DNA from: JAAYBF01 sp963715445
GTDB lineage: Bacteria; Actinomycetota; Thermoleophilia; Solirubrobacterales; Thermoleophilaceae
NCBI GenBank assembly: GCA_963715445.1
Contig: OY970240.1
Location: forward strand, 1,364,001 to 1,428,000
Direction: 5' to 3'
Length of the DNA: 64,000 nucleotides
The notes beneath the pieces were generated by a model that was given only the letters and a program-made list of their open reading frames with translations, was not told the origin of the DNA and made no database searches. The position numbers were made by a program, and so were the translations under genes. Positions 16,746-25,897 of the stretch are shown piece by piece. The stretch's first letter is position 1; each line of letters begins with the position of its first letter.

Positions 16746-18952
16746 AGTGCTTGATCGGTTCGACCTCTTCGCACTTCCCCGAGTCAGCTGTTGCTGCAGC
16801 GGGGCGGTCAGGGAGCGCAAGCGTGCTGACCGGTAGCAAAAGAGGTCGCGGCACAGGAGCGACAGCTCTTGTGGCGATTGTATTTGGGCTAATGATTAGC
16901 TTGATCACCGTTCCAGTAGCTTTTGCGGATGGTTGCCCAAATTCAATTGTTAGGGAGCAGACCGGCTCGACGGGGCTGCCTGATTGCCGGGCTTATGAGA
17001 TGGTCAGCCCTCCGTATAAGCAAGGCTTTCCGATCACGGCCCCCATACGCTTTACCGATGATGGGGTGATGTCGTTTCGGTCGCTCGGCGTGTTTGCGGG
17101 CAACGCCATGGCCGGTCCAGCGAACCTGTATCACGCTAGACGCTCGGCGGTGGGTTGGGTGACGAGCTCGCTGGATCCGCCGGGGTCGATCTATGAGACG
17201 AGCGCCGGCGCGAACGCCACCGGGGTGATTGACGAGTCGTCGGATCTGCGGTGGTCGTTGTGGCGTATGTATCGTCGCGACTCTGCGTCCCCTGTTCTCG
17301 GCTTCTGGTTGCGGGGTCCTGACGGTGTCTTTACCCGCGTCGGCGACGGCGTGTTTACGTCGGGGGGGTCGGCAGGTGATCTCTCGCATGTCATTGTCGG
17401 TACGTCTGAGTATGTCCGTACCGGCAGTGCTTGGCTGGTACGACCGGTGGCGGTTGACAACGACGGCTTGTCGGTGGCGAACTGTCTGCGTGAGATCTCG
17501 CCTGATGGTCGGGTGATCGTCTTTGCGCGGGGGTGTGATGGGGGCGTGGACTCGCAGTTGTGGGCGCGGGTGGGTGGTTCGGCGTCGGTGGAGGTGTCGG
17601 GGTCTGAGTGCACGCGTGAGGCCGATGATGTCGGGGGTTTGTGTAACGGTGCTTCGCCGGTGGTCTATGGGGGTGGGGCGCTTGATGGTTCGCGGTTGTT
17701 CTTCACGACCACCCGGCAGCTGGTCAATGGTGATGTTGATCAGACCAGTGATCTGTATGCGTGTGACATCCCGGACGGGGTGCCGGTGCCGGTCGGGGTG
17801 TCGAATCCGTGTGATGCGTTGACCGAGGTTTCCGGTGCGGCGTCTGGTGCGCGGGTCGAGAATGTGGTGTCGGTCTCTGAGGATGGGTCGCGGGTGTACT
17901 TCGTGGCTCAGGGTGTGTTGGCCGACAACCTCGATGTCAGTGGTGTTGGTGCGCTGGCGGGTGCTGAGAACCTGTATGTGTGGCAGCGTGATTCCGGGCA
18001 TCCGGCGGGGCAGACGAGGTATGTCGCCAGACTTAGAGATGGCAACGACCTGACGCGGGCACAGATGACACCTGACGGCCGGTATCTGCTGCTTGTCACC
18101 ACCAACAAGCTCACGTCCGATGACACCGATGATGCCAAGGACGCGTACCGGTATGACGCTGTCACGCATGTGATCGTCCGGGTGTCGAGCTCAGTGGCTG
18201 GTGGTGGCGGCAACACCCACAACCCGGGGTCTGATGTGTCGATACCTGCCGAGCCTGCGGTGTCGGCGGATGGGTCGACGGTGATCTTCGATACCGCTGA
18301 GGCCCTGTCGCTCAGCGATGTCAATGGTGTCGATGATGTCTACAGCTGGCGTGACGGGCAGGTGTCGCTGATCTCGGCCGGCGGCGGCAACGCGGTCGGG
18401 GTGACCCCGTCGGGCCGCGACCTGTTCTTCCGCACCGCTGCGCAGGTGCTGGGCGCCGACGGCGATGCCAACGCCGACCTTTATGACGCACGCCTGGGCG
18501 GTGGTTTTGCCCCGGCCCAGGCACCACCACCATGCTCCGGCGACCAATGCCAAAGTCTGCGGAGTCGGCCGCCGAGCTTGTCCGGTCCGCCCGTGGTGGG
18601 GTCGGGTGGTGGTGTGGCTGAAGTGCTGCCGGTGTTCTTGGTGCAGGCGGTGAGCCCGGCACAGCGCCGTGCGGCAGCACGTACTGGCGTTCTTTCCATA
18701 CGGGTTAAAAGTAACTCTGCAGGAAGATTTACTGCGATCGCTAACGCAAAGTTCAAAGGTAGGAATCGTCGCGTCGCTTTCACTTCGCCTATTGCGAAGA
18801 AGGCTGGAACTGTGAAGATTCGTCTGAGCCTTTCGGGCGCTGCCCGACAGTGGTTGCGCAGTGGTCGTCCACTGCGTGTTAAGTTGAGCGTTATTAAAAA
18901 GGGCGCTAAGAAGCGATCTATGAGTGTCCGTCTACCTGGTGCTTCCTCATGA
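16742..18952 (+). CDS. Secreted PD40/WD40-like propeller protein ('LPDCRAYE' family), copy B
   Basis: The 736-residue product has the same propeller core as copy A (bases 16966-18514 are identical to 4026-5574). It differs in an inserted stretch before the signal peptide (SAVAAAGRSGSASVL), in the first residues of the mature protein (FADGCPNSIVREQTG against TADECPNTRVRFLTN), and in the tail from 18515. In the tail, a Pro/Ser linker with CSGDQC replaces the copy-A linker with CFEC. The final basic domain still ends LPGASS, so the divergent tails are homologous, not unrelated. Variation is concentrated at the two ends of the mature chain. Confidence 0.85.
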   Translation: MKCLIGSTSSHFPESAVAAAGRSGSASVLTGSKRGRGTGATALVAIVFGLMISLITVPVAFADGCPNSIVREQTGSTGLPDCRAYEMVSPPYKQGFPITAPIRFTDDGVMSFRSLGVFAGNAMAGPANLYHARRSAVGWVTSSLDPPGSIYETSAGANATGVIDESSDLRWSLWRMYRRDSASPVLGFWLRGPDGVFTRVGDGVFTSGGSAGDLSHVIVGTSEYVRTGSAWLVRPVAVDNDGLSVANCLREISPDGRVIVFARGCDGGVDSQLWARVGGSASVEVSGSECTREADDVGGLCNGASPVVYGGGALDGSRLFFTTTRQLVNGDVDQTSDLYACDIPDGVPVPVGVSNPCDALTEVSGAASGARVENVVSVSEDGSRVYFVAQGVLADNLDVSGVGALAGAENLYVWQRDSGHPAGQTRYVARLRDGNDLTRAQMTPDGRYLLLVTTNKLTSDDTDDAKDAYRYDAVTHVIVRVSSSVAGGGGNTHNPGSDVSIPAEPAVSADGSTVIFDTAEALSLSDVNGVDDVYSWRDGQVSLISAGGGNAVGVTPSGRDLFFRTAAQVLGADGDANADLYDARLGGGFAPAQAPPPCSGDQCQSLRSRPPSLSGPPVVGSGGGVAEVLPVFLVQAVSPAQRRAAARTGVLSIRVKSNSAGRFTAIANAKFKGRNRRVAFTSPIAKKAGTVKIRLSLSGAARQWLRSGRPLRVKLSVIKKGAKKRSMSVRLPGASS

Positions 18953-21900
18953 GTTTCTTGAAGGCAGTTTTCAGGCCGTCCAAGGACTATGGGAGAGGTT
19001 CAGTGGGTATGCGGAAGCTGGGTAGTAGTGCGCAGGTGTCGGACATGGGACTTACACCTGCCGCTGGAAAAGCGGGAGCTTTTTCCGCGACGACCAGTCT
19101 GATGATGAGAGATGTGAACTGCATGACTGTTCGCCGTGTTGCTGCTCGCCGCTCGCTGTTGTTGACAGCGTTGGTGTTGGGGTTGGTAGGGTCGATGGCC
19201 TCGATGGCCGTGGCGGTTGTCCCGCCGTTTGACTTCAAGGACTTCAGTGCTCGGTCATTAGATGAAGCCGGCAACGATTACACGGTCGCCGGTGGCCACC
19301 CACACGATGTGGTCGTGTCATTCTCGATCCCGACCGACTCGACCAGTACCGCGGAGTTTGTCAAGTCGACGTTTGTCGACTCGCCGACGGGGTTTGTCGG
19401 CAACCCGGCCGCGGCCGCGCGCTGCACGGCCGCGGAGATTCTAACGAGCTGTCCTGCCGCGAGTCTGGTGGGAACCGTCGAGTACGGGGCCGGTGGTGTT
19501 GGCGTGTCGACGTTTCCGTTGTTCAACATGGTGCCTGAGCGTGGGTATCCGGCGCAGTTCGCCTTCCGCGTAGGCGGCGCCGTTAGTGAGAACGCCCCAG
19601 TGATAGTGTTATATCCGCGATTGCGGTCGCGGACCGGTCAGTTCGGGATCACGGTGGCCAGCCCCGGAATCAGCGGGATCGGCATCAACCGGCTCAAGGT
19701 GGTGTTGTTCGGGGTGCCGTCGCAGCGTGTGGTGCCCGAGTTCGGTTCGGTTGCGGCGGGTGGTGCGCCGGTGCCGTTTTTGTCGAACCCGGCCGATTGT
19801 CTGGTCGCTAGTCCGGTGACGACGATCGTCGGTGACTCTTGGGCCCATCCGGGGCGGCTGCTGGCCGCCGGTTCGGCAGACTTCGCCTTCCCCGATCTCA
19901 CGGATGCGACGTGGAAGACGCGCAGTGCGCCGGCGCCGGCGGTGACGGGGTGTGACAGTCCGTTGCTGGTCTCGCAGTTTGCGCCCACCATGGACGTTCG
20001 TCCGACGCCGGGGACCGGCTCGTCGCAGGCTGATGCCCCGTCAGGGTTCACGGTGGATCTTGATTTCGGGCAGTTGACCAACGATCCGACCGATTCGGCC
20101 TCCCAGATCAACCCGGGCATGCCCAACGCCCCGGCCTTGAAGGATGCGACGGTGACGCTGCCCGAGGGGGTGGCGATCTCACCGTCAGCAGCCGACGGCC
20201 TCGACGGATGCTCCGACCTGCCCGGACCAGGTGACCAGGTCCACTACGAGACGACAGACCCGGTCAGCTGCCCCGATGCTTCGAAGGTCGGCTCGGTGGA
20301 GGCGACCTCGCCGCTGCTGGCTCGTCGCGATCCCAGCACCGATCAGGTCCTCGGCGCCGAGCCGGTCAGCGGCAATGTGTTCATCATCAAGCCTCATCCG
20401 GGTGATCTGAGTCCTGCTGGTGATCAGGACGGCAAGTTCCGCCTGCTAATCCAGATCGACTCGCGCAAGTACGGCGTCAACCTCAAGCTCCCGGGCATCG
20501 TGACCGCTGACCGGGTCACGGGCCGGTTGACGGCCCGGTTTGAGGACAACCCGCAACTGCCGGCCAAGCACCTGCGCCTCACGTTCAAGGCGGGGTCGCG
20601 GGCGGCACTGGTCAACCCGACCGGGTGTGGGACGGCGAAGACCACCGGCGTGTTGACGTCGTGGTCTCGTGGTGGAACCCGTACGGATGGCCTGCAGGTT
20701 GCTGGGGTTCCGGATGTGACGCCGAGCTCGACCTATGGTGTGAGCTGGGACGGCAACGGCGGTGGCTGTCCTTCGGTGCTGCCGTTCGGCCCGTCGGTCA
20801 GCGCGGGCACCCTCGACACCCAGGCGCGTGGGTCCAGTCCGTTCAGCTTTGATCTGACGCGTGGTGATCGCCAGGACGTGATCACCGGTGTGAAGGTCGG
20901 GTTGCCCGGCGGCCTTCTGGCCTCGGTCAAGGACGTTGCGCTGTGCAGCGACGCTGACGCCAACGCGGGCAGCTGCCCGGCCGCCTCACGCGTCGGCTCG
21001 GCGACCGTCGCGGCTGGGCCGGGTGACACCCCGTTCTACCTACGTGGTCAGCCGGTGTCGTTGACCGGTCCGTACAAGGGCGCACCGTACGGGCTGGCGA
21101 TCGCCGTCCACGCCGAAGCCGGACCGTTTGACCTCGGCACCGTCGTCGTCCGCCAAGCGCTGAACGTCGACGTCGACGACGTGCATGCCACCGTGGTCAG
21201 CGACCCGTTGCCCACGATCCGCGACGGCGTCCCCTTCCGAGTCCGCCGCGTGCATGTGGATGTCGACCGGCCCGGCTTCATGCAGTCGCCGTCGTCGTGC
21301 GATCCGCTGAACGTGTCGACCAGCGTGTTCTCGGCCGGTGGCCAGACGGCGAGCCTGAACACGCCGTTGCGGTTCACCGGTTGTGAGAGGCTGCCGTTCG
21401 CACCCAAGCTCCAGCTCTCCCTAACAGGTAAGAAACAGACGAGGGATGGGGGACACCCCAACCTGAAGGCTGTTGTCAAGCAGAAGCGTGGGGAAGCTGG
21501 TATCGAGAAGGCAGTTACCCGTCTGCCTCTCTCGTTGGCACTCGACCCGGACAACGCGCAGGCGTTGTGCGAGTTTGAGCACATTAAGAAGGCGAAGATC
21601 GAGGACTTCTGTCCGAAGGGTTCGATCATCGGTCGTGCGCGGGCGGTGTCGCCGCTGTTGAAGAAGCCGTTGGCGGGGAACGTCTACTTCGTCAAGAACC
21701 GGCGAATCAACAGCTTCGGGAACTCCGTAGCTACCCTCCCCGCACTGGTCGTTGCGCTACGCGGTGAGGTGGCCATCAATTTGAAGGCGACTTCGTCTCT
21801 GTCGCGCAACCGGTTGGTGAACACGTTCGACAACGTCCCGGACGCACCTATCTCCCAGTTCAACCTGAACATCAAGGGAGGAAAGAACGGGATCTTGGTG

Positions 21901-22092
21901 GTTGTTCGCAAGAACATCTGCAGCCGCCAGACGGCAGAGTTCGATAACGAGGGCCACAGCGGCAAGGATTACGACAGCAACATCAAGATCAAGACGCCGT
22001 GCAACAGCCGTGCAGCGATGCGCAAAGCAGCCAAGAAGCGCAAAGCAGCAGCGGCGAAGCGTCGCGCAGCCGCAGCGAAACGCCGCAGCTAA
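18949..22092 (+). CDS. Secreted CPxxSxxG-repeat protein with basic tail, copy B
   Basis: The 1047-residue product is identical to copy A except across 21931-21984, where TAEFDNEGHSGKDYDSN replaces VAEFQNDAHSGKRHDRL; the Ala/Lys/Arg tail after it is identical again. One silent base (21729) is the only other difference in 3144 bases. Four CPxxSxxG repeats, a GFVGNP opening and a signal-like hydrophobic segment are as in copy A. The replacement changes local charge from basic to acidic just before the basic tail, which could alter a surface or cleavage property; this is inference. Confidence 0.8.
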   Translation: MSFLKAVFRPSKDYGRGSVGMRKLGSSAQVSDMGLTPAAGKAGAFSATTSLMMRDVNCMTVRRVAARRSLLLTALVLGLVGSMASMAVAVVPPFDFKDFSARSLDEAGNDYTVAGGHPHDVVVSFSIPTDSTSTAEFVKSTFVDSPTGFVGNPAAAARCTAAEILTSCPAASLVGTVEYGAGGVGVSTFPLFNMVPERGYPAQFAFRVGGAVSENAPVIVLYPRLRSRTGQFGITVASPGISGIGINRLKVVLFGVPSQRVVPEFGSVAAGGAPVPFLSNPADCLVASPVTTIVGDSWAHPGRLLAAGSADFAFPDLTDATWKTRSAPAPAVTGCDSPLLVSQFAPTMDVRPTPGTGSSQADAPSGFTVDLDFGQLTNDPTDSASQINPGMPNAPALKDATVTLPEGVAISPSAADGLDGCSDLPGPGDQVHYETTDPVSCPDASKVGSVEATSPLLARRDPSTDQVLGAEPVSGNVFIIKPHPGDLSPAGDQDGKFRLLIQIDSRKYGVNLKLPGIVTADRVTGRLTARFEDNPQLPAKHLRLTFKAGSRAALVNPTGCGTAKTTGVLTSWSRGGTRTDGLQVAGVPDVTPSSTYGVSWDGNGGGCPSVLPFGPSVSAGTLDTQARGSSPFSFDLTRGDRQDVITGVKVGLPGGLLASVKDVALCSDADANAGSCPAASRVGSATVAAGPGDTPFYLRGQPVSLTGPYKGAPYGLAIAVHAEAGPFDLGTVVVRQALNVDVDDVHATVVSDPLPTIRDGVPFRVRRVHVDVDRPGFMQSPSSCDPLNVSTSVFSAGGQTASLNTPLRFTGCERLPFAPKLQLSLTGKKQTRDGGHPNLKAVVKQKRGEAGIEKAVTRLPLSLALDPDNAQALCEFEHIKKAKIEDFCPKGSIIGRARAVSPLLKKPLAGNVYFVKNRRINSFGNSVATLPALVVALRGEVAINLKATSSLSRNRLVNTFDNVPDAPISQFNLNIKGGKNGILVVVRKNICSRQTAEFDNEGHSGKDYDSNIKIKTPCNSRAAMRKAAKKRKAAAAKRRAAAAKRRS

Positions 22093-22116
22093 CCAAGCAC
22101 ACAAGAACCAACATTG

Positions 22117-22144
22117 GGGGCGCCGACCATCCGGTCGGCGCCCC
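22117..22144 (+). terminator. Hairpin terminator after operon B
   Basis: Identical to the hairpin at 9168-9195: a perfect 12-base-pair stem and 4-base loop, 25 bases after the stop codon, without a clear T-tract. Confidence 0.65.
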
Positions 22145-22720
22145 AAGTCGTTCCGGACCAAAAATTTCGCGCGCGCGCTGAAAGGCCTTCGGTCTACCCG
22201 TCTTGTTTTAGACGTCAGGTGAGCCCCCTTAGGTTGCTCGCCCTTTAGTTGTTCTGGTCGGAATTTTTCGCGCGCGCGGAGTGGTCCCAGCGTCCTTGGC
22301 CTGGTTTCTTCTAGGTGGTTCTTTCCCGGAGGGAACCAGCTGTGTTTGGGCGGCTGGTCTTGCTTTGCGGTGCGTTGGGCTTTGTAGAGCCCTTTCAGAG
22401 CTACCGCATCGAGATCAAGGAACTGTGGGGTACGCGGGACGGCTGAGGGTAGACATAGGGGGTTTGCTAGTCAGCAGTAGCTGGCGGGGGGGAGCGCAAG
22501 GCGCTCCCAACGATGAGCCCGTGACTGGATGGGGTTACGAAGCTCCGAGGCGTGTGGGTGCGCGCAGGTGGTCTGGGAGCTGTGAATGAGCCGAGGTGTT
22601 GGGCAGGGTTCAGTTCGTGTCCTTGAGGAGTTGGTGGACGACCGCAAGCGCGGGTTCGAAGCGTGGAATCCGGAGGAGTCCCGTCCCGGCACCGGAGGTG
22701 GTGGGGCGCCCTTCCCCCAA
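22145..22720. other. Non-coding stretch between terminator and 3' cassette, copy B
   Basis: Identical to 9196-9771, including the two 13-base TTTCGCGCGCGCG repeats 101 bases apart. No supported gene. Confidence 0.5.
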
Positions 22721-23165
22721 GGTCGGCGGCCATCCGGGCGTCGAGGCGCTCGTGACCCAACAACCCGGTGAAGCAGGCCTCAAAGCCGTCACGATCACCC
22801 TTCCGTTGAGCCTGGCGCTGGACCCTGACAACGCTGAGAGCGACTCGCTGTGTGAGTACCTCGACGGGCTCAGGAACCAGTGCCCGGCCAAGTCGGTGAT
22901 CGGAACGGTCACCGCCATCAGCCCACTGCTGAAAGCACCATTGAACGGCAAAGTTTATTTTGTCAAGGGCGTGCGGACCGACCCGAAGACCGGTCGGCAA
23001 ATCCGGACGTTGCCGACGCTGCTGATCGAGCTGCGCGGCGAGGTCAACGTCAACCTGCGCCAAACCAACTCGGTGCCCGACAACAAGCACCTCACCGCGA
23101 CGTTCCCGAACATCCCCGACGCCCCGATCAGCTCGTTCTCGCTCAAGCTCAACGGGGGCAAGAAG
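22721..23165 (+). pseudogene. Truncated 3' cassette homologous to the end of the third surface gene, copy B
   Basis: Homologue of the copy-A cassette, from GGHPGVEAL to LNGGKK. It stops about 15 residues earlier than copy A before joining the same non-coding sequence (CTGTGTATCCAGAG...). The two cassettes encode nearly the same protein but differ at many third codon positions. The open frame continues to 23606 into unrelated sequence. With no signal peptide and no proper end it is a fragment, though one that may act as a recombination donor. Confidence 0.65.
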
Positions 23166-23467
23166 GCTGATCTGTGTATCCAGAGACCCTCCGGGTCTGG
23201 CTGGCTAGGCCTCCGCCACTCGGATGCTGGGGGCAGCGCGCCCAGGGTCTCTCTCGGCCTCCACTCGCCGCAAGCGCCCCCCGGTCGCCGTCGCACGCAG
23301 GGCCTGGTGGTGGGCCCGGGCGCGTGGGAGGCTCGAAGGTGGGGCCGGGCGCGGTTGTGGCGGGGTACACCCACAAGGCCCTGCGTGGATCGTCTCAGCA
23401 CGGGGACGACGTTCCCAGAAGGGGAAGGGGGAAGGGGAAGGCGTCCACCTACTAAGACGTCGGGGAA

Positions 23468-23520
23468 GTCGCACAAGGAGTGCGACGCACAAGGAGTGCG
23501 ACGCAACAGGAGTGCGTCGC
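23468..23520. repeat. Tandem short hairpins (three units), copy B
   Basis: Same GTCGCAC-AAGGA-GTGCGAC hairpin unit as in copy A, but with a third, slightly changed unit (GCAACAGGAGTGCGTCGC). The unit-number difference shows the array is unstable. Confidence 0.6.
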
Positions 23521-24438
23521 AGAGGGGACACACGGAACACCCGCCGCCCAAACACGCGCAGGGGCCTAGAACCTCGCCGCCGCGGAGGCTCGCCAAAAAG
23601 GGCTGAACGATCCTCCATCCAGCCTATGAGGCGCCAATCCTGCTAGGCGCCCAACCAACAGAACGCCAACCCCCAACAGCGGCCCCTCGCCTTTGGCTCC
23701 CCACCTTCGAGTCTTCGGAGACCGACAACCTCCTCGGCAGCCCGCCAACCCCTGCCGCCCCCAGACCAGGCAGCCGTCGAGTGACAGCCCAGGCAGCCGC
23801 CCAGCGGTAGCGGAGGGTGTAGCGAATTTCGGTGACGTCTCGACCAGCAAGGACACAAGGCCGAACGCCTACCAGTGAACTTCCACACCAACACCATCAC
23901 ATCGGCGAGGGCCACCAGCGACCCTCATGCACAAAGAGCCAGCCGAGGAAGGGAAGCATTGGTCAGAGAGTCGCCCACGCGTCCAGCTAACTGACACATA
24001 TCCACCAAGACCTCGTCGCGTGCAGGGGTGAGGCGAGCCACGTTCACGTCGAGCTCTCGACTGGGCGTTGTGCACTCGGTCCGGGTCAACCGGCGGCGCT
24101 CTCCACCGTGGCGCAGATCTCGATGCCGCCCATGGCCACGTCAGCGTCCGGGAGGTTGGCCAGGTGATCCAGTGCGCCCTATGCGCCTCTCATAGTGGGC
24201 GGTGCCGAGAGGAGGCGGCTGGCGCTGTGGCGGTGTTGCGGCAGCGGCGAAGAGAGGGGGTGGCTGGTGTGGTCCTGGACGCTTGTTGGTATGTGCATCC
24301 GAGAGCCACAATCCAGGTCTCAGGAGTCATAGCCCGGGCTGGTTGGTGGTGAGGCGCACAAGGCCTCTTCAACGGTCGGGTTGGATCAAGCAACGCGGGA
24401 GGCTGGTCAGCGAGGGTAGAACGCTGCGTCGCGCCCCG
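23521..24438. other. Non-coding end of copy B and decayed right flank
   Basis: No supported gene. 23521-23998 is the end of the repeat. 24000-24260 has weak, indel-rich similarity to 10956-11230 after copy A, including GCGGCGAAGAGAGGG against GCGGCGAAGAAAGGG. Confidence 0.45.
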
Positions 24439-24891
24439 ATGCTGCCCCTCCCCTTGGTGCCGGCGTCCGAGCGTCAGCGTTCCAAGGTGGTCGGCAGAGA
24501 GTGCCTCGTCTGTGGCCGCACCCCCGTCGACCCGGCGCACATCGTGCCTCGAAAGCAAGGGGGATGCGACCACGAGGACTGCGTGGTGCCACTCTGCCGC
24601 CCCTGCCACCGCGCCTACGACACCAGAGGATTCAAGCTCGCACCCCACCTCGGCCGCGAGTTCGCCCCAGAGATCTTGCACGCCCTCGAACACGCCGCAC
24701 CCGCCAGGTTGAAACACGGCCTCGCCGGACACGGATGGGCACCCAAATCGGACAGGGAGAAGGACGAGGACGGCAAGGAGGAGCGACCAGCCCGCACCCA
24801 CCCCAGAGCCAGAGCCGCCGGCGGATGCTCACGCACCCGGTCGGCGTCAACGATGGATGCGCACGCTCCGCCACGCCTGCGAAGCCGATGA
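24439..24891 (+). CDS. Small HNH-type nuclease domain protein
   Basis: The 150-residue product from ATG 24439 (the frame is open from 24202) contains CLVCG, then DPAHIVPRKQGG, then VPLCRPCHRAYD. This is a CxxC...H...CxxCH arrangement typical of HNH nucleases, with AHI supplying the catalytic His, a zinc site from the CxxC pairs, and a final His on the metal helix. Such domains cut double-stranded DNA with loose or defined specificity. The C-terminal ~70 residues are basic and low in complexity. The corresponding flank of copy A (around 11220-11390) is much shorter and lacks it, so it was inserted here or deleted there. The exact start is uncertain. Confidence 0.65.
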   Translation: MLPLPLVPASERQRSKVVGRECLVCGRTPVDPAHIVPRKQGGCDHEDCVVPLCRPCHRAYDTRGFKLAPHLGREFAPEILHALEHAAPARLKHGLAGHGWAPKSDREKDEDGKEERPARTHPRARAAGGCSRTRSASTMDAHAPPRLRSR

Positions 24892-25408
24892 GGGCCAGGG
24901 CAGGGGCAAACCACCCGGGAACGGGAAGACGGCGGCCAGGCGTCTAGTCCCCCGGGTTCCCCTTCCAGACCGGTTGTCGAGGGTCCACCGAGTGTTCGGG
25001 GGCCCACCTCGTCGGGCCTTGAGCCGTTGGGGGTCGACCTGCTGGGGCTAGGGGGCGGGGATGGCGGGGTGCCGTCCGGGGGTTGTGGCTGCCGTGTCTG
25101 TCTCGTCCAACATCGGGTTGGACCGAGCATGGGCTGGATCGAGGGATCGAGGGATCGCTGGATCGGCTGGATCGAGGTGCGGTGCCGGGTGGTCTGTGCG
25201 CTGGGTCTAGATCATCTGCGTGTCGTCCTCAGGGGCCGGGGTGCGGGCGATTTCATGCTGCGCCGACGGTGGGGAGCGGCTTGCTGGCCATGGGAACGCC
25301 CAGGTTCCGGACGGCTGGTTCGTCAAAGGTCGGGTGTCAAGCGGTTTTGTTCATCGACCAACCGAACAAGCAAGACGCGAAACGGTCCCTTCCCGCTACG
25401 GTTCCAAG
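24892..25408. other. Intergenic flank with repeat-like similarity to 11390-11680
   Basis: No supported gene. A short tandem run (ATCGAGGG/ATCGCTGG variants, about 25135-25175) is followed by a block clearly related to the flank after copy A. Just before 25409 the sequence TACGGT (25397-25402) is placed as a -10 box for the lipoprotein gene. Confidence 0.5.
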
Positions 25409-25897
25409 ATGCTCACCAACCCACGCCTCCCAAACCCCCTCGCAGCGGCCGCTGCCGCTCTAGCACTGGCGTTCGGTGTCTCCGCGTGCGGGGGATCGGA
25501 CGATCAGAGCAACAGCGCCCCGACGGACGGGACGAACCTGTCAGAGGCCGAACAGGCGCGGGCGACGATCGACCGCCTCTACCAGGCCCACCGCGACAGC
25601 GACCCCGAAGCTGTGTGCGCAGAGCTCTCGATCCCCGCCCAAAAGCAGGTCCTCCAAGGAGAACTCGGCGGCAAGGACATCTCCTGCGAGGAAAGCTTCG
25701 AGAAGTTCTTCGAGGCAAGCAAGGGAACCAGCCAGGAGAAGGCCACCGCCACCGCCAAGGTCGGCAAGGTCAAGATCAACGGCAACCACGCCACCGCGAC
25801 AGTCAAATTCCCGGCAGGGACAGGACAGGTCCCACTCGTCAAAACCGACGACCAATGGAAGCTCGACGCCGTCGGAGCTGCACAACCGCAGCCCTAG
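25409..25897 (+). CDS. Secreted lipoprotein, NTF2-like size class
   Basis: The 162-residue product starts at ATG 25409, six bases after TACGGT, so the transcript is probably leaderless. A hydrophobic segment ends in the lipobox VSAC (FGVSACGGSDD), so the mature protein should be anchored to the outer face of the membrane. The rest resembles small stress- or transport-associated lipoproteins: helix ATIDRLYQAHRDSDPEAVCAELS, then a beta-rich end with GTGQVPLVKTDDQWKLDAV. It is paralogous to the protein at 62247-62738, with the same order of motifs and the same promoter layout. The stop shares CTAG with the convergent ATPase gene. Function unknown. Confidence 0.8.
   Translation: MLTNPRLPNPLAAAAAALALAFGVSACGGSDDQSNSAPTDGTNLSEAEQARATIDRLYQAHRDSDPEAVCAELSIPAQKQVLQGELGGKDISCEESFEKFFEASKGTSQEKATATAKVGKVKINGNHATATVKFPAGTGQVPLVKTDDQWKLDAVGAAQPQP

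Larger units (their letters stand above)
13360..23998 (+). repeat. 10.6-kb direct repeat, copy B (surface-protein module)
   Basis: Second copy of the module at 471-10955. It is 154 bases longer, from a 51-base longer N-terminus and a 9-base longer tail in the second gene plus indels in the non-coding end. The offset between copies is 12889 up to the second gene, 12949 across the third gene, and 13043 at the right edge. All genes are intact, so neither copy is an obvious degenerate duplicate. Confidence 0.95.

Noticed and set aside
471..23998. Diversity-generating retroelement as source of the islands
   Set aside because: No reverse transcriptase gene in the window, and differences within the islands are not restricted to adenine positions of one copy.
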